Of a stretch of 64,000 bases of DNA, positions 1-10,696 are shown one piece after another (position 1 is the stretch's first letter; each line of letters starts with the position of its first letter). The position numbers were made by a program, and so were the translations under genes. The notes beneath the pieces were generated by a model. The model was not told where the DNA came from, ran no database searches, and saw only the letters and a list, made by a program, of their open reading frames with translations. This stretch comes from Neptunomonas japonica DSM 18939 (GTDB taxonomy: Bacteria; Pseudomonadota; Gammaproteobacteria; Pseudomonadales; Balneatricaceae): contig NZ_AUGR01000013.1 of NCBI RefSeq assembly GCF_000422765.1, positions 1 through 64,000 on the forward strand. Reading direction: 5' to 3'.

Positions 1-747
1 GTGCTAGAGCAATTGGCCTCTAGTTATGCCGTATTGACCGAAGATGAAAAAGACCTTGGTGTCTGCATGGTGGATATCGGTGGCGGTACCACAGATATTG
101 CTATTTTTACCGGCGGCTCTATTCGCCACACCGGTGTGATCCCTATTGCGGGTGATCAGGTCACCAATGACATTGCAATGGCGTTGCGCACACCGACTCA
201 GCATGCCGAGCAGCTGAAGATGAAATACGCCTGTGCCTTAGCGCAATTAGCCAGCATAGATGAAACCATTAAAGTGCCGAGTGTCGGTGATCGTCCTCCT
301 CGTGACCTATCACGCCAAGCATTGGCGGAAGTGGTTGAGCCACGTTATGACGAACTGATCTCGCTGGTACAGGCCGAACTGCGCCGCAGTGGTTTTGAAG
401 ACCTCGTGGCCGCGGGCATTGTTTTGACGGGCGGCACAGCAAAAATGGAAGGCGTTGTTGAGCTTGCTGAAGAGATTTTCCATATGCCGGTACGTTTGGC
501 GATGCCACACGGTGTACGTGGCATGGATGATATTTTACAAAACCCTATTTTTGCAACCGGCATTGGCCTGTTGCACTATGCGAGCCAAGGCGGTCAAGTA
601 GGAAGTGCATCATCAGTACATATGCCTTCCAAATCAGCAGTTTTAGCTGGTGAGAAAAGAGAAAGTAAACAAGAAATTTTAAAACCAGTAAAGCAAGGCC
701 CTGGGCTGTTTAGTCGGGTTAAAGACTGGTTTAAAGGCAACTTTTAA
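1..747 (+). CDS. ftsA: Cell division protein FtsA (3' part)
   Basis: Actin-like ATPase that tethers FtsZ to the membrane and recruits later divisome proteins. The window opens inside the gene, so the GTG at base 1 is only an in-frame codon, not the true start. About 248 C-terminal residues are visible. They include the phosphate-binding segment VDIGGGTTDIAIF and the GIVLTGG nucleotide-binding segment. The last residues (GLFSRVKDWFKGNF) form the amphipathic membrane-targeting helix typical of FtsA. ftsZ follows 78 bp downstream in the same orientation, the standard dcw-cluster order. The assignment is secure from family motifs and context. Confidence 0.97.
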   Translation: MLEQLASSYAVLTEDEKDLGVCMVDIGGGTTDIAIFTGGSIRHTGVIPIAGDQVTNDIAMALRTPTQHAEQLKMKYACALAQLASIDETIKVPSVGDRPPRDLSRQALAEVVEPRYDELISLVQAELRRSGFEDLVAAGIVLTGGTAKMEGVVELAEEIFHMPVRLAMPHGVRGMDDILQNPIFATGIGLLHYASQGGQVGSASSVHMPSKSAVLAGEKRESKQEILKPVKQGPGLFSRVKDWFKGNF

Positions 748-825
748 TTTATTTGATACCCTGGGATGGGGTCAATATGTATCGTCGGATTGCTGTAAAG
801 GCGTTGAGTCCGACAGGAGAATGAA

Positions 826-1989
826 ATGTTTGAGCTATTAGACAGTGATCCACAGAATGCCGTGATCAAAGTGATCGGTGTAGGTGGCGGTGGTGGAAAT
901 GCCGTTGAGCATATGGTTAAGACTGAGCTTGATGGTGTTGAGTTTATGTGTGTTAACACTGATGCTCAAGCGCTAGCTAAGATGTCTGCTAAGGGGTTGT
1001 TGCAGCTGGGTAGTGAAACAACAAAAGGCTTGGGCGCGGGTGCTGATCCTGAAGTAGGGCGCTTGGCTGCAGTAGAAGATAGAGAGCATATTGCTGAGCT
1101 GTTGGAAGGTGCTGATATGGTCTTTATCACAGCAGGCATGGGCGGAGGCACCGGAACAGGTGCAGCTCCTATTGTTGCTGATGTAGCTAAAGAGCTTGGT
1201 ATCCTAACGGTTGCTGTTGTTACTAAGCCATTCCCGTTTGAAGGCCGTAAGCGAATGAAGTTGGCCGATGAAGGGATTGCTGAGTTACGTGAAAATGTAG
1301 ATTCTTTAATTATCATTCCTAATGAAAAGTTAATGAAAGTACTGGGGCGTAATTGCAGCCTGATTAACGCGTTTAACACAGCCAATGATGTTCTACGCGG
1401 TGCTGTGCAGGGAATCGCTGATTTGATTACTCGTCCTGGTATGATTAACGTCGATTTTGCAGACGTGCGTACAGTAATGTCCAAAATGGGCATGGCGATG
1501 ATGGGTACTGGGTCAGCGAAAGGTGAAGACCGTGCGACGGTTGCTGCTGAAGCAGCGATTAATAGCCCACTTTTGGAAGATGTCGACCTAAAAGGTGCGA
1601 GCGGTATTTTAGTTAACATTACAGCAGGCTTGGATTTGAGTCTGGGTGAGTTTACTGAAGTTGGTAACATTGTCGAAGAATATGCCTCTGACGATGCAAC
1701 AATTGTTGTCGGCACCGTTATAGATCCTGAAATGACTGATGACATTAAAGTAACAGTCGTTGCAACAGGTTTTGATAAGCGTGCAGAGCCGATCAAGGTT
1801 GTAACGCCAACGCATCAGCGTAACGATGGCTCAGTTAATTTTAACCAAATTGAGTTGCCAACGGTGTTACGACGACAGAAGCAGGAAGCATTACTTGAGC
1901 CCTCATCAGGCCAAGAGTTGAAGTCGGATAAGCAGCAAGATGTTGAGATGTTAGATATCCCAACTTATATTCGTCGACAAGCGGATTAA
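826..1989 (+). CDS. ftsZ: Cell division GTPase FtsZ
   Basis: Tubulin-like GTPase that polymerises into the cytokinetic Z-ring. The 387-residue product is of usual length. A glycine-rich N-terminal loop (GVGGGGGNAV, about residues 18-27) and the tubulin signature GMGGGTGTG (about 104-112) bind GTP. The final residues DIPTYIRRQAD are the conserved C-terminal peptide that contacts FtsA and ZipA. A good ribosome site (ACAGGAGA) lies just upstream of the ATG. It sits between ftsA and lpxC as in most gammaproteobacteria. Confidence 0.98.
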   Translation: MFELLDSDPQNAVIKVIGVGGGGGNAVEHMVKTELDGVEFMCVNTDAQALAKMSAKGLLQLGSETTKGLGAGADPEVGRLAAVEDREHIAELLEGADMVFITAGMGGGTGTGAAPIVADVAKELGILTVAVVTKPFPFEGRKRMKLADEGIAELRENVDSLIIIPNEKLMKVLGRNCSLINAFNTANDVLRGAVQGIADLITRPGMINVDFADVRTVMSKMGMAMMGTGSAKGEDRATVAAEAAINSPLLEDVDLKGASGILVNITAGLDLSLGEFTEVGNIVEEYASDDATIVVGTVIDPEMTDDIKVTVVATGFDKRAEPIKVVTPTHQRNDGSVNFNQIELPTVLRRQKQEALLEPSSGQELKSDKQQDVEMLDIPTYIRRQAD

Positions 1990-2080
1990 GATGGTTTTGC
2001 GTTAACGGCTTGTGTTGCCGATTTGACGCTATTTTGTTACCATTTTGGGTTATTGAGACAATTAAAATATTGGCGGACGC

Positions 2081-2995
2081 ATGATCAGACAACGAACACT
2101 GAAGAACAGTATTAAGGCTACCGGAATTGGTCTGCACACCGGACAAAAAGTGTATCTGACTCTCCTGCCAGCCGCCGTAAATACGGGTATTGTTTTCCGT
2201 CGTACTGATATAGAGCCAGTCATTGATATTGCTGCTTGCACCGAAAACGTTGTTGATACCACACTGTCAACTAATTTGGGTAAAGACGGTGTGCGTGTAG
2301 CTACTGTAGAGCATCTATTATCTGCTTTGGCAGGTTTGGGTATTGATAACGTTGTTATTGAATTGAGCTCTGAAGAGGTGCCTATCATGGACGGTAGTGC
2401 AGCACCGTTTGTGTTCTTGATTCAGTCAGCGGGTATTGATGAGCAAGATGCGCCTAAACAGTTTATTCGCATTAAAAAAGAGATAACGGTTAGTGCTGAT
2501 GGTAAGTCTGCGACATTCCGTCCTTTTGAAGGTTTTAAAGTGGGTTTTTGTATTGAGTTTGAACACCCCGCTTTTGAAGGCCGTAATAAAGAAACGACAT
2601 TGGATTTTTCTAGTACCTCGTTTGTAAAAGAAGTGAGTCGTGCAAGAACTTTCGGTTTTATGCGTGATTTTGAATACCTGCGTTCACAAAACCTAGCTCT
2701 AGGCGGCAGTTTAGAGAATGCTATCGTTGTGGATGACTATCGTATTTTAAATGATGATGGTTTACGTTACGACGATGAGTTTGTAAAGCATAAAGTACTT
2801 GATGCCGTTGGTGATCTTTACCTGTTAGGAAAAAGTTTAATAGGTGAGTTTATTGGTTTCAAGTCAGGGCATTCTTTGAATAACTTACTATTAAATAAGT
2901 TATTAGAAACTAAAGATGCTTGGGAAGTGGTTACTTTTGAAGACCATGAGCAGACTGCTCCAATCTCTTATCAAAAGCCAGTTTTGGCAGATTAG
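2081..2995 (+). CDS. lpxC: UDP-3-O-acyl-N-acetylglucosamine deacetylase LpxC
   Basis: Zinc amidase for the first committed step of lipid A synthesis; it acts in the cytosol. The 304-residue length is typical. The expected zinc ligands are visible: H78 in [13 protein letters not shown]237 and D241 in HKVLDAVGD. The catalytic H264 lies in GHSLNNLL. The gene ends the dcw-type cluster and is followed by a strong intrinsic terminator. The Shine-Dalgarno before the ATG is weak (GGCGGA). Confidence 0.97.
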   Translation: MIRQRTLKNSIKATGIGLHTGQKVYLTLLPAAVNTGIVFRRTDIEPVIDIAACTENVVDTTLSTNLGKDGVRVATVEHLLSALAGLGIDNVVIELSSEEVPIMDGSAAPFVFLIQSAGIDEQDAPKQFIRIKKEITVSADGKSATFRPFEGFKVGFCIEFEHPAFEGRNKETTLDFSSTSFVKEVSRARTFGFMRDFEYLRSQNLALGGSLENAIVVDDYRILNDDGLRYDDEFVKHKVLDAVGDLYLLGKSLIGEFIGFKSGHSLNNLLLNKLLETKDAWEVVTFEDHEQTAPISYQKPVLAD

Positions 2996-3014
2996 ATTAT
3001 TAGAACATTAGAAT

Positions 3015-3036
3015 GCCGGGCTTTGCCCGGCTTTTT
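3015..3036 (+). terminator. Intrinsic terminator after lpxC
   Basis: A 7-bp GC stem GCCGGGC/GCCCGGC with a TTT loop (3015-3031) is followed by five T residues. It lies 20 bp after the lpxC stop and separates the division cluster from secA. Confidence 0.9.
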
Positions 3037-3189
3037 AATATAAAGCGATCTGAGTTATAAGATTGTGAGTTAAGTGGTTGAAATTTATAAATCAACCCTA
3101 ATAGAAAAGACATTCACTTTGTTATTTACCTTAATCATAAAAGTGCAGTTGCTTTCGGCTTCTGGGACTCACGGAAAGATAATCAATAT

Positions 3190-5937
3190 ATGTTTACCTC
3201 ATTGTTTAAAAAAGTCTTTGGTAATAAGAACGATCGAGAGTTAAAACGTATGGGGAAGCTAGTTAAGCTGATCAATGCGTTTGAAGAAGAGATCGAAAAA
3301 TTATCAGATTCTGAAATAATTGCCAAAACTGAAGATTTTAAGCAGCAAGTAGCGAATGGTACTTCTTTGGAGGCTATTCTTCCTGAAGCATTTGCACTGG
3401 TACGTGAAGCGTCTAAGCGCTCAATGGAGCTGCGCCATTTTGATGTACAGTTGATCGGTGGTATCACGCTGCATGAAGGTAACGTAGCTGAGATGCGAAC
3501 AGGTGAGGGTAAAACGCTTGTAGCAACGCTAGCCGTTTATTTGAATGCACTTGAAGGGAAGGGGGTTCACCTTGTTACGGTGAATGATTATCTAGCAAGC
3601 CGTGATGCGGAATGGATGCGCCCTTTATACGAAGCATTGGGGTTAAGCGTCGGTGTTGTTTTATCCCGCCAAGATCCGGATGTAAAGCGTGCTGCCTACG
3701 CAGCGGATATCACTTATGGAACTAACAATGAATTTGGCTTTGATTATCTGCGCGATAACATGGCCTTTAGCCTTGCAGAGAAAGTGCAGAGAGAGTTTCA
3801 TTACGCGGTAGTGGATGAAGTTGATTCCATCCTTATTGATGAGGCGCGTACCCCTTTAATTATCTCAGGTCCAGCTGAAGACAGCTCTGCGATGTACCAT
3901 AAGGTAAATCTGCTCATCCCTAACTTGTTACGCTTTGATGGTGAGATAGATCCTAAAGATACGGAGCAAGAAATTAATGAGCACTTTGTTGTTGATGAAA
4001 AGAACCGCACGGTTGAGCTAACGGAGGCGGGTCATCAGGTTATAGAAGAGCTACTGACTAAAGAAGGGATTCTGGAAGAAGGTGAAAGCCTTTACGCACC
4101 TCATAACCTTAACCGTTTGCATCATGTATTAGCGGCCCTTCGTGCACACAATCTCTTCATCCGCGATAAAGATTATATTGTTCAAGATGATCAGGTTGTT
4201 ATTGTTGATGAACATACGGGCCGTATTATGCCTGGGCGTCGCTGGTCAGAAGGTCTTCACCAAGCCGTTGAGGCTAAAGAGGGCGTTTCTATTCAATTAG
4301 AAAGCCAGACTCTAGCATCGACGACGTTCCAGAACTACTTCCGTCTTTACGGTAAGTTAGCGGGTATGACGGGTACCGCAGATACTGAAGCATTTGAGTT
4401 GAATCAAATCTATGGGTTGGATGTTCTTGTAATACCGACGAACAGAGAGGTAGCCCGAAAAGATTCTAACGATATTATTTTTCTAACGATGGAAGAAAAA
4501 TATGATGCAATCGTTAAAGAGATAGCTGATTGTCGTGAGCGCGGACAACCTGTATTGGTAGGAACTGCATCTGTTGAATCATCTGAATTAATCTCTAGTT
4601 ATCTGAATAAAGCCAAGGTCGAGCACAACGTACTTAACGCTAAGAATCATGAGCGCGAAGCGACCATTATTGCTGAAGCAGGAAGCCCGGGCGCAGTTAC
4701 TATTGCGACTAACATGGCTGGGCGTGGTACTGATATTAAGCTTGGCGGTAAGTTAGAGCTAGAGCTAGAGAACTTGGTTGATCCAACGGAATCTGATATT
4801 GAATTAGCTAAAGCTGATTGGGGAAAGCGTCACGAGCAAGTACTTGCTGCAGGTGGTTTACACATTATTGGTACAGAGCGCCATGAGTCGCGCCGTATCG
4901 ATAATCAGTTACGTGGACGTTCTGGTCGACAGGGTGACCCAGGTTCTTCCCGTTTCTTCCTGTCATTAGAAGATGACTTAATGCGTATCTTTGCATCCGA
5001 CCGTGTGCGTGGTTTTATGCAGGCCTTGGGTATGGAGAAGGGTGAAGCCATTGAACATAAAATGGTTTCAAATGCGATTGAGAAAGCGCAGCGTAAAGTA
5101 GAAGGTCGTAACTTTGATATTCGTAAGTCTTTGTTGGAATATGATGATGTAGCGAACGATCAGCGTACAGTTATTTACAATCAGCGAAATGAATTAATGG
5201 CTTCAGATGATATTTCAGACACGATGAAAGCGATTCGTGAAGAAGTTGTTGATAATTCTATTAGTAACTACATTCCTCCCCAAAGCCTCGCTGAGCAGTG
5301 GGATGTTGCAGGCTTAGAGCGAGCGCTAGAAGCTGAGTTTTCATTAAATATGCCTGTTAAGCAGTGGCTTGATGAAGATAGTTCTCTACACGAAGAAACG
5401 TTAAGAGATAAAATTCAAGCAGAAATTACTGGCGCATATGATGCGAAAGAAGCCATTGCTGGCGATGAAAGTATCCGCTTATTTGAGAAGCAGGTCATGC
5501 TTCAAGTGCTGGATACCCTATGGAAAGAGCACCTACAAACAATGGATCATCTGCGCCAAGGTATTCATTTGCGTGGTTACGCTCAGAAAAACCCTAAGCA
5601 GGAATATAAACGTGAGTCGTTCTCATTGTTCCAAGAGCTTTTAGAAAACATTAAGCGTGATGTAGTAAAAATTCTCAGCCACGTGAAAGTGCAAATGCCT
5701 GAAGAGGTTGAAGTGATTGAGCAACAGCGTCGTGAGCAATTAGCACAGCAGCAAATGAATTTTGAGCATCAAAGTAATTCTGGTTTTGCTGAAGATTCGG
5801 CTGAAGACACAAGCAAAAATGAAGCGCCTGAATTACCTGAAACATTTGTACGAGACGAGCGTAAAGTTGGCCGGAATGAACCATGCCCATGTGGCTCGGG
5901 GAAAAAATACAAGCAGTGTCACGGACAATTAAATTAA
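3190..5937 (+). CDS. secA: Preprotein translocase ATPase SecA
   Basis: ATPase motor that drives unfolded preproteins through SecYEG. The 915-residue product has the Walker A motif MRTGEGKT (about 102-109), the DEAD-like segment [15 protein letters not shown], and helicase motif GTDIKLGG. The C-terminal zinc/SecB-binding tail [16 protein letters not shown] is intact. The start has a GGAAAG ribosome site. The 150-bp leader after the lpxC terminator shows no obvious secM-like reading frame. A strong hairpin follows the gene. Confidence 0.98.
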   Translation: MFTSLFKKVFGNKNDRELKRMGKLVKLINAFEEEIEKLSDSEIIAKTEDFKQQVANGTSLEAILPEAFALVREASKRSMELRHFDVQLIGGITLHEGNVAEMRTGEGKTLVATLAVYLNALEGKGVHLVTVNDYLASRDAEWMRPLYEALGLSVGVVLSRQDPDVKRAAYAADITYGTNNEFGFDYLRDNMAFSLAEKVQREFHYAVVDEVDSILIDEARTPLIISGPAEDSSAMYHKVNLLIPNLLRFDGEIDPKDTEQEINEHFVVDEKNRTVELTEAGHQVIEELLTKEGILEEGESLYAPHNLNRLHHVLAALRAHNLFIRDKDYIVQDDQVVIVDEHTGRIMPGRRWSEGLHQAVEAKEGVSIQLESQTLASTTFQNYFRLYGKLAGMTGTADTEAFELNQIYGLDVLVIPTNREVARKDSNDIIFLTMEEKYDAIVKEIADCRERGQPVLVGTASVESSELISSYLNKAKVEHNVLNAKNHEREATIIAEAGSPGAVTIATNMAGRGTDIKLGGKLELELENLVDPTESDIELAKADWGKRHEQVLAAGGLHIIGTERHESRRIDNQLRGRSGRQGDPGSSRFFLSLEDDLMRIFASDRVRGFMQALGMEKGEAIEHKMVSNAIEKAQRKVEGRNFDIRKSLLEYDDVANDQRTVIYNQRNELMASDDISDTMKAIREEVVDNSISNYIPPQSLAEQWDVAGLERALEAEFSLNMPVKQWLDEDSSLHEETLRDKIQAEITGAYDAKEAIAGDESIRLFEKQVMLQVLDTLWKEHLQTMDHLRQGIHLRGYAQKNPKQEYKRESFSLFQELLENIKRDVVKILSHVKVQMPEEVEVIEQQRREQLAQQQMNFEHQSNSGFAEDSAEDTSKNEAPELPETFVRDERKVGRNEPCPCGSGKKYKQCHGQLN

Positions 5938-5971
5938 GACGGTTAAGTAAACTTTTTAATAATATATTATA

Positions 5972-5999
5972 AAAGAAAGCAGCCTTGGCTGCTTTCTTT
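5972..5999 (+). terminator. Intrinsic terminator after secA
   Basis: A perfect 12-bp stem (AAAGAAAGCAGC/GCTGCTTTCTTT) with a CTTG loop lies 35 bp after the secA stop. The T-rich 3' arm serves as the U-tract. It ends 21 bp before the argJ start, so it argues against a longer argJ reading frame beginning inside the hairpin. Confidence 0.85.
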
Positions 6000-6020
6000 A
6001 TGTTGAGAGAGGATAAGAAA

Positions 6021-7238
6021 ATGGCAATCGGACCCGCTACATTACCAGTACTACACCCGGTGAACGGTGTGCGTTTAGGTGTGGCATCTGCAGGTGTTAA
6101 GACAGCAGGACGTAAAGATGTAGTCGTTATCGAAATGGCTAAAAAGTCTACCCTGGCTGGGGTTTTTACTAAAAATGCTTTCTGTGCCGCTCCGGTTATT
6201 GTTTCTAAGGAGCATTTAAATCAAGGTAAAAACCGCTTTCTATTAATTAACACGGGCAATGCAAATGCTGGCACTGGTGAAAAAGGCTTAAAAGATGCTT
6301 ATGCATGCTGTAGTGCTTTAGCTGATGCCGCCCATGTGAAGCAAGCGGATATCATGCCTTTTTCGACAGGTGTTATTGGTGAGCCACTTCCTGTTGATAA
6401 GATCATTAATGTTTTCCCTGCTGCTTTGGATAATCTAGATGAGAGTCATTGGGCAGAAGCTGCTGAAGGCATTTTAACCACTGATACACGTCCTAAAGGA
6501 GCCTGTGTTCAGTTCATACATGATGGCCAGACGATAACCATTACGGGTATTTCTAAAGGCTCCGGTATGATTATGCCTAACATGGCTACTATGTTAGGTT
6601 TTGTTGCAACAGATGCTGCTATTAGTACTGAGTTATTGCAGTCCTTACTTGTTGAAGCCGCAGATTTAACGTTTAATCGTATAACGGTTGATGGTGATAC
6701 TTCAACAAATGACTCATGTATGTTGATAGCGACTGGGCAATCTGGCGCTGTTCTTACGCAAGAAAATGAAGCGCTTTATCGCCTCTTTAAAGATGCACTT
6801 CACCAAGTTATGTTGGAGCTATCGCTAGCCATCGTGAGAGATGGAGAAGGGGCTACTAAGTTAGTAACTATTCGTGTGGAGCAAGCCGCCACTCAGGAGG
6901 AGGCGTTAGCGACCGCTTATACTGTTGCACACTCGCCACTAGTAAAGACTGCACTTTTTGCAAGTGATCCAAACTGGGGGCGTATCTTAGCTGCAGTAGG
7001 TCGTGCAGGTGTAGAAAATTTACAATTGAATGACCTACAGATCTACCTAGATGAAGTATGTATTGTTGAGAATGGCGGTCGTGCTGATAGCTATACGGAA
7101 GAAGCGGGTAAAAGGGTTATGAGTCAGGAGAACATACTGATTAAGATTGTTTTAAATCGTGGACCTATCAATGAAACGGTATGGACCACTGATCTTTCTC
7201 ATGACTATGTCACCATTAATGCTGACTATCGCAGCTGA
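6021..7238 (+). CDS. argJ: Bifunctional ornithine acetyltransferase/N-acetylglutamate synthase ArgJ
   Basis: Transfers acetyl from N-acetylornithine to glutamate in the cyclic arginine pathway. The protein self-cleaves into alpha and beta chains. The cleavage motif PNMATMLGF is present, placing the Thr nucleophile at residue 190 (cut A189/T190). The ATG at 6021 was chosen because AGAGGA lies 7-8 bases upstream and the protein then begins in register with the family (MAIGPATLPVLHPVNG). An upstream in-frame codon falls inside the secA terminator. The TGA stop overlaps the ATG of the next gene, suggesting coupled expression. Length is 405 residues. Confidence 0.95.
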   Translation: MAIGPATLPVLHPVNGVRLGVASAGVKTAGRKDVVVIEMAKKSTLAGVFTKNAFCAAPVIVSKEHLNQGKNRFLLINTGNANAGTGEKGLKDAYACCSALADAAHVKQADIMPFSTGVIGEPLPVDKIINVFPAALDNLDESHWAEAAEGILTTDTRPKGACVQFIHDGQTITITGISKGSGMIMPNMATMLGFVATDAAISTELLQSLLVEAADLTFNRITVDGDTSTNDSCMLIATGQSGAVLTQENEALYRLFKDALHQVMLELSLAIVRDGEGATKLVTIRVEQAATQEEALATAYTVAHSPLVKTALFASDPNWGRILAAVGRAGVENLQLNDLQIYLDEVCIVENGGRADSYTEEAGKRVMSQENILIKIVLNRGPINETVWTTDLSHDYVTINADYRS

Positions 7239-8191
7239 TGCTTCATTCAGAGAAAAAAATGATACATGTTGCCGCTGCTGTCATTGACGATGGCGAAGGT
7301 AATATTTTTCTGGCAAAACGCCCTGATGATAAACATCAGGGTGGTTTGTGGGAATTTCCAGGCGGTAAAGTTGAACAGGGAGAGTCTTCCGAAGTAGCGC
7401 TGGCAAGAGAGCTAGATGAAGAGATTGGTATTAAGGTTAATCAGGTTGAGCCTCTAATACAGATCCCTTATCACTATTCAGACAAGTCTGTTTTTCTAGA
7501 TGTATTTCGTGTCACTGGATTTTCTGGCGAGGCATGGGGGAAGGAAGGTCAGGAAGTCCGTTGGGTACCGCTCAATGAGCTTGATAGTTATCCTTTTCCT
7601 GCGGCAAACAAGCCTATTCTCAATGCTGTTTTACTACCTGATAAGCTTTTAATTACGAAGGTTTATAATTCTTTGTCCGAGTGTATTTCTGGGACTGAAG
7701 GTGCGATAAATAATTTCTCTTTAAGTTGGTTTATGCTTCGGCAAAAGCAACTATCTGAAGAGGAATATGTTCAATGGGTAAGGGGTATGCGTGAAGTTTC
7801 CCCGTTAAATAGTAAGCGTTTGATGCTGAGCTGTTCGGTAGGACTTGCCAATAGCTTAAAAGCAGACGCCTTGCATTTGACTTCTCAGCGCTTGATGGAA
7901 ATGTCTGGTCGAGAAGAGTTTTCTGGGCGCTTTTTAGGGGCTTCCTGCCATACGCAAGAAGAGCTTAATAAAGCGCAATTAATGCAGTGTGACTATGCGA
8001 CCTTGTCGCCGATCAATCCAACTAAAAGTCATCCTGATACACCTGCATTAGGCTGGGAAGCCGCCTCAAGCATCATTGCTCATGCAGCTTTACCGGTGTT
8101 TTTATTGGGAGGCATGAATCAGAACGATTTAATACAAGCTAAGAGTATTGGTGCTCAAGGTATCGCTGCTATTAATGCATGGTGCTCGTAA
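7238..8191 (+). CDS. mutT: MutT-like Nudix hydrolase fused to a ThiE/TenI-like domain
   Basis: The N-terminal half (to about residue 140) is a Nudix domain with box [20 protein letters not shown]...EIGI, fitting 8-oxo-dGTP clean-up by MutT. The C-terminal half resembles thiamine-phosphate synthase/TenI ([28 protein letters not shown]) and probably is not a functional ThiE. This fusion is common in Pseudomonas-like gammaproteobacteria. The start overlaps the argJ stop (TGATG). A second ATG at 7259 gives a more MutT-like N-terminus (MIHVAAAVI) and may be the real start. The 3' end overlaps the convergent yacG by 20 bp. Confidence 0.9.
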   Translation: MLHSEKKMIHVAAAVIDDGEGNIFLAKRPDDKHQGGLWEFPGGKVEQGESSEVALARELDEEIGIKVNQVEPLIQIPYHYSDKSVFLDVFRVTGFSGEAWGKEGQEVRWVPLNELDSYPFPAANKPILNAVLLPDKLLITKVYNSLSECISGTEGAINNFSLSWFMLRQKQLSEEEYVQWVRGMREVSPLNSKRLMLSCSVGLANSLKADALHLTSQRLMEMSGREEFSGRFLGASCHTQEELNKAQLMQCDYATLSPINPTKSHPDTPALGWEAASSIIAHAALPVFLLGGMNQNDLIQAKSIGAQGIAAINAWCS

Positions 8192-8381
8192 AGTTGTGGC
8201 TGTCGCTACTGGGCTGGTCATCATAGTCATCGACAGATGGTGACACCGGTAGTTGGTATTCCTCACTTGCCCATGCACCTAAATCAATAAGCTTACAACG
8301 ATCACTACAAAAAGGGCGCGAACTATTAGTTTCATCCCATATTGATGGGCCGGAACATTGAGGGCATTTTATCTTTTTCAT
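8172..8381 (-). CDS. yacG: DNA gyrase inhibitor / zinc-binding protein YacG
   Basis: Small zinc protein (69 residues) that in E. coli binds GyrB and blocks DNA binding. Four cysteines form the expected site: CPQC near the N-terminus and CSDRC (about residues 25-29). An acidic C-terminal tail follows. Its start overlaps the coaE stop by 4 bp (ATGA type), so it is the last gene of a pilD-coaE-yacG unit. The 3' end runs 20 bp into the opposing mutT gene. Confidence 0.93.
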   Translation of the reverse strand: MKKIKCPQCSGPSIWDETNSSRPFCSDRCKLIDLGAWASEEYQLPVSPSVDDYDDQPSSDSHNFTSTMH

Positions 8382-8992
8382 GTGCGGTACTCGTTTACTG
8401 CTAACTCACGTAATTTTATGTCGAGTAGCTTTATTTGGTTTATTAGATTGCCTAGATTGGTGCTGTTATCTACTACAGTATCAGCAAGCTCGAGCCTAGC
8501 CTCGCGACTTAGCTGTGCTTTCATAATACGTTGTACCTGCTCTTTATTGTTTTGATCACGCGATATAACCCGCTCAACTTGTAAGCTTTCAGGGACATCA
8601 ATAACAATAATATGATCAACCATTTTATGTTGATCTGTTTCAAGCAAGAGAGGAGAAGCTAAAATGACAAAAGGTGCAGTTCCTTGATAGCTCTCTATCT
8701 TTTCCATAATTCGGTTACGAATGATGGGATGCAGCAACTGCTCAAGCCACTCTCGTGATTTAATATCAGAAAAAACAGTTTCCCTTAAGCTGGCTCGATC
8801 TAATTTTCCGTTCTCTGACAGCATGTGTGAACCAAATTGTTCAACTATTTTTGTTAGTGCTGCCTCGCCCGGCTCCACCACTTCACGGGCTACAATATCA
8901 GCATCAATTATAGGTCTTCCCAATAGTTCGAACTGCGAAGATGCTGCACTTTTTCCGCTACCAATACCGCCAGTTAAACCAACCACTAACAT
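8378..8992 (-). CDS. coaE: Dephospho-CoA kinase CoaE
   Basis: Catalyses the last step of coenzyme A synthesis, phosphorylation of dephospho-CoA. The 204-residue protein has the P-loop [11 protein letters not shown] near the N-terminus and the following [15 protein letters not shown] segment of the family. It sits between pilD and yacG, a classical gammaproteobacterial order. Confidence 0.96.
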   Translation of the reverse strand: MLVVGLTGGIGSGKSAASSQFELLGRPIIDADIVAREVVEPGEAALTKIVEQFGSHMLSENGKLDRASLRETVFSDIKSREWLEQLLHPIIRNRIMEKIESYQGTAPFVILASPLLLETDQHKMVDHIIVIDVPESLQVERVISRDQNNKEQVQRIMKAQLSREARLELADTVVDNSTNLGNLINQIKLLDIKLRELAVNEYRT

Positions 8993-9059
8993 AATAAGGA
9001 CCTAATGAACCTTGGGAAAATATTTTTAGAACTAAAACTGTTTACTATATAGGCACTAT

Positions 9060-9926
9060 TTATAACATTAAAAGATAAGCCGCGGTTATCTGATCACCCC
9101 AAAGTAGTGCTACCCAGCCGGCAATAGCAAGATAGGGCCCAAAAGGAAGCGGGTTTTGGGCTTCGTGTCGTTTAAATGACATCAGCATAACTGCAAGAAT
9201 AACACCGGCCACGGAAGAGAGTAAAATTATTAACGGAAGTGCTGCCGCGCCACACCATGCGCCTAAAGCCGCTAATAATTTGAAGTCCCCATACCCCATG
9301 CCTTCTTTGCCAGTCAGCAATTTGAATGCCCAGTAGACTGACCAAAGAGATAGGTACCCAAGTGTGGCTCCCCATACAGCCGCTTCCAAAGATGCAAAGC
9401 TATTTTGTGTATTAATCAACAGGCCTAACCATAGCAATGGCAATGTGATTCTATCTGGGAGGAGTTGATGGTCAACATCAATAAATGTGAGTGAAATTAA
9501 ACACCATGTGAAAAATACCGCTGCCAGTCCGTAAGCATTGAAGCCGAATTGATACATGGCAACAACGCTTAACATTGCAGTTAATAACTCAATTAAAGGG
9601 TAGCGTAGAGGTATGTGGTTTTTGCATGAAGAACACTTTCCACGTAGTACGATATAGCTAACAACAGGAATGTTTTCATACCAGCGGATTTTATGCTGGC
9701 AAGAAGGGCAGGTTGAATCGGGTTTCGATAAATTAAATGTATCAGTTTTGTGTTCAGATTCTTCGTCACTGCCTTCTCGTATGCTTTCTTGCCACTCACG
9801 CTCCATCATTACCGGAATGCGGTAAATAACGACATTAAGAAAGCTGCCTACTAATAGAGAGAAAGTAAAAGTAAAGATGGCCGCATATAGCGGTTCTGAG
9901 CTTAACCAGTTTATTAATGGGGTCAT
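9060..9926 (-). CDS. pilD: Type IV prepilin leader peptidase/N-methyltransferase PilD
   Basis: Inner-membrane aspartic protease that cleaves prepilin leaders and methylates the new N-terminus. The 288-residue protein has paired cysteine motifs (CPSCQHKIRW and CSSCKNHIPL) in the cytoplasmic loop. The two catalytic aspartates lie in FIDVDHQLLPD and GMGYGDFKLL. Several membrane segments follow. In relatives pilD directly follows pilC. Here the two are separated by about 24 kb of accessory DNA, so pilD-coaE-yacG must use a promoter in the short upstream segment or island read-through. Confidence 0.96.
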   Translation of the reverse strand: MTPLINWLSSEPLYAAIFTFTFSLLVGSFLNVVIYRIPVMMEREWQESIREGSDEESEHKTDTFNLSKPDSTCPSCQHKIRWYENIPVVSYIVLRGKCSSCKNHIPLRYPLIELLTAMLSVVAMYQFGFNAYGLAAVFFTWCLISLTFIDVDHQLLPDRITLPLLWLGLLINTQNSFASLEAAVWGATLGYLSLWSVYWAFKLLTGKEGMGYGDFKLLAALGAWCGAAALPLIILLSSVAGVILAVMLMSFKRHEAQNPLPFGPYLAIAGWVALLWGDQITAAYLLML

Positions 9927-10365
9927 ATTGTGTGTAATACCAGAACTTAAGTTACAAAGAATATAAAACTCGGATGGTTCTTCATATTAAAGCAGTAAAA
10001 AAATGTTTCATTGTGTTGTTTTTGAATTAAAATCCTTAATATTCAATCTCTTACACCTCTTTCATATTGTTAGTAATTATATTTGTTTCAAAATCATTCA
10101 AAAATAATAGGATTTCTGTAAAGAATTAGAGTTTATGAAACGATTGCTTCGCTTAATAAGTAGTCCAGCGAAACAATCTTAAGATTAGCCAAGAAACAAA
10201 AAAAAGCAAAATGGTTGATCGGGGCTCTAATACAATCCTCGCAAAAGTTTGATGATGTTAAGCTTAGATTGGCTCATGTGTGGCCATTGTAGCAGCCAGT
10301 CATTGCCGAGATTATCTTAAAGTTATGCACTAATAGATACTAGCATCTGTTGAGCTTTTATAAAT
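9927..10365. other. Left flank of the island, no gene found
   Basis: AT-rich, non-coding. Two things stand out. GTTTCATT at 10005-10012 is the inverse of the AATGAAAC repeats near the recombinase end of the island, and ATGAAACG recurs at 10135-10142. An imperfect inverted repeat lies at about 10143-10179 (arms GATTGCTTCGCT and AGCGAAACAATC, one mismatch, 13-base loop). The left junction of the island probably lies here; I cannot place it to the base. Confidence 0.5.
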
Positions 10366-10396
10366 AAAAAGAGATCTTTTCCTTAAGATCTCTTTT
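10366..10396 (-). terminator. Intrinsic terminator for the small-gene unit
   Basis: Inverted repeat AAAAGAGATCTT/AAGATCTCTTTT with a short loop. Read on the minus strand it is followed by a T-rich stretch. It lies just beyond the stop of the 32-residue gene, and so ends the leftward transcript of the two small genes. Confidence 0.75.
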
Positions 10397-10401
10397 GTTA
10401 G

Positions 10402-10500
10402 TTAGTCTGGCATAGAACGAAAATGTGTACCTACTTCTTCCCAGCGACCTAAGCGAAAACGCAAGTAACCACACACATGGACAATCTTCGGTTTAACCAT
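10402..10500 (-). CDS. Very small conserved protein (32 aa), unknown function
   Basis: Product begins MVKPKIVHVCGYLRFRLG and ends HFRSMPD. The AAGAGGT ribosome site lies 8 bases before the ATG. The sequence is basic and aromatic, with a YLRFRLGRWE core. I recall similar tiny proteins in accessory regions of proteobacteria but know no function. It lies downstream of the 56-residue gene and directly before a terminator. A 25-codon basic frame (10493-10570, minus) overlaps its start and might be a coupled leader peptide, but support is weak. Confidence 0.6.
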   Translation of the reverse strand: MVKPKIVHVCGYLRFRLGRWEEVGTHFRSMPD

Positions 10501-10696
10501 AATGAGACCTCTTAACTAAAAGTTGAGAAGGAATCTCTTGAAATATTCGACGCTTCCATCTAGTCTTCATACTGTTACGTAGGCATGAGTATTAAATGAG
10601 TTGGTATGAGACCTCCTTACATAATACCAGTAGCAAGCTTCTTTAGAGCTTATTACTTGTCGAACTGATGAATAGGCATTGATGTGGAGTCAATGT

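Noticed and set aside
1..3. GTG as the start codon of the first gene
   Set aside because: The protein is only the C-terminal part of FtsA; the codon is internal and the gene continues to the left of the window.
966..1796. Long minus-strand frame opposite ftsZ
   Set aside because: It is the antisense shadow of a conserved gene, with low-complexity Ser/Thr/Pro-rich translation.
5985..6020. Longer N-terminus for ArgJ
   Set aside because: It would begin inside the secA terminator and lacks a ribosome site; the ATG at 6021 has AGAGGA and fits the family.
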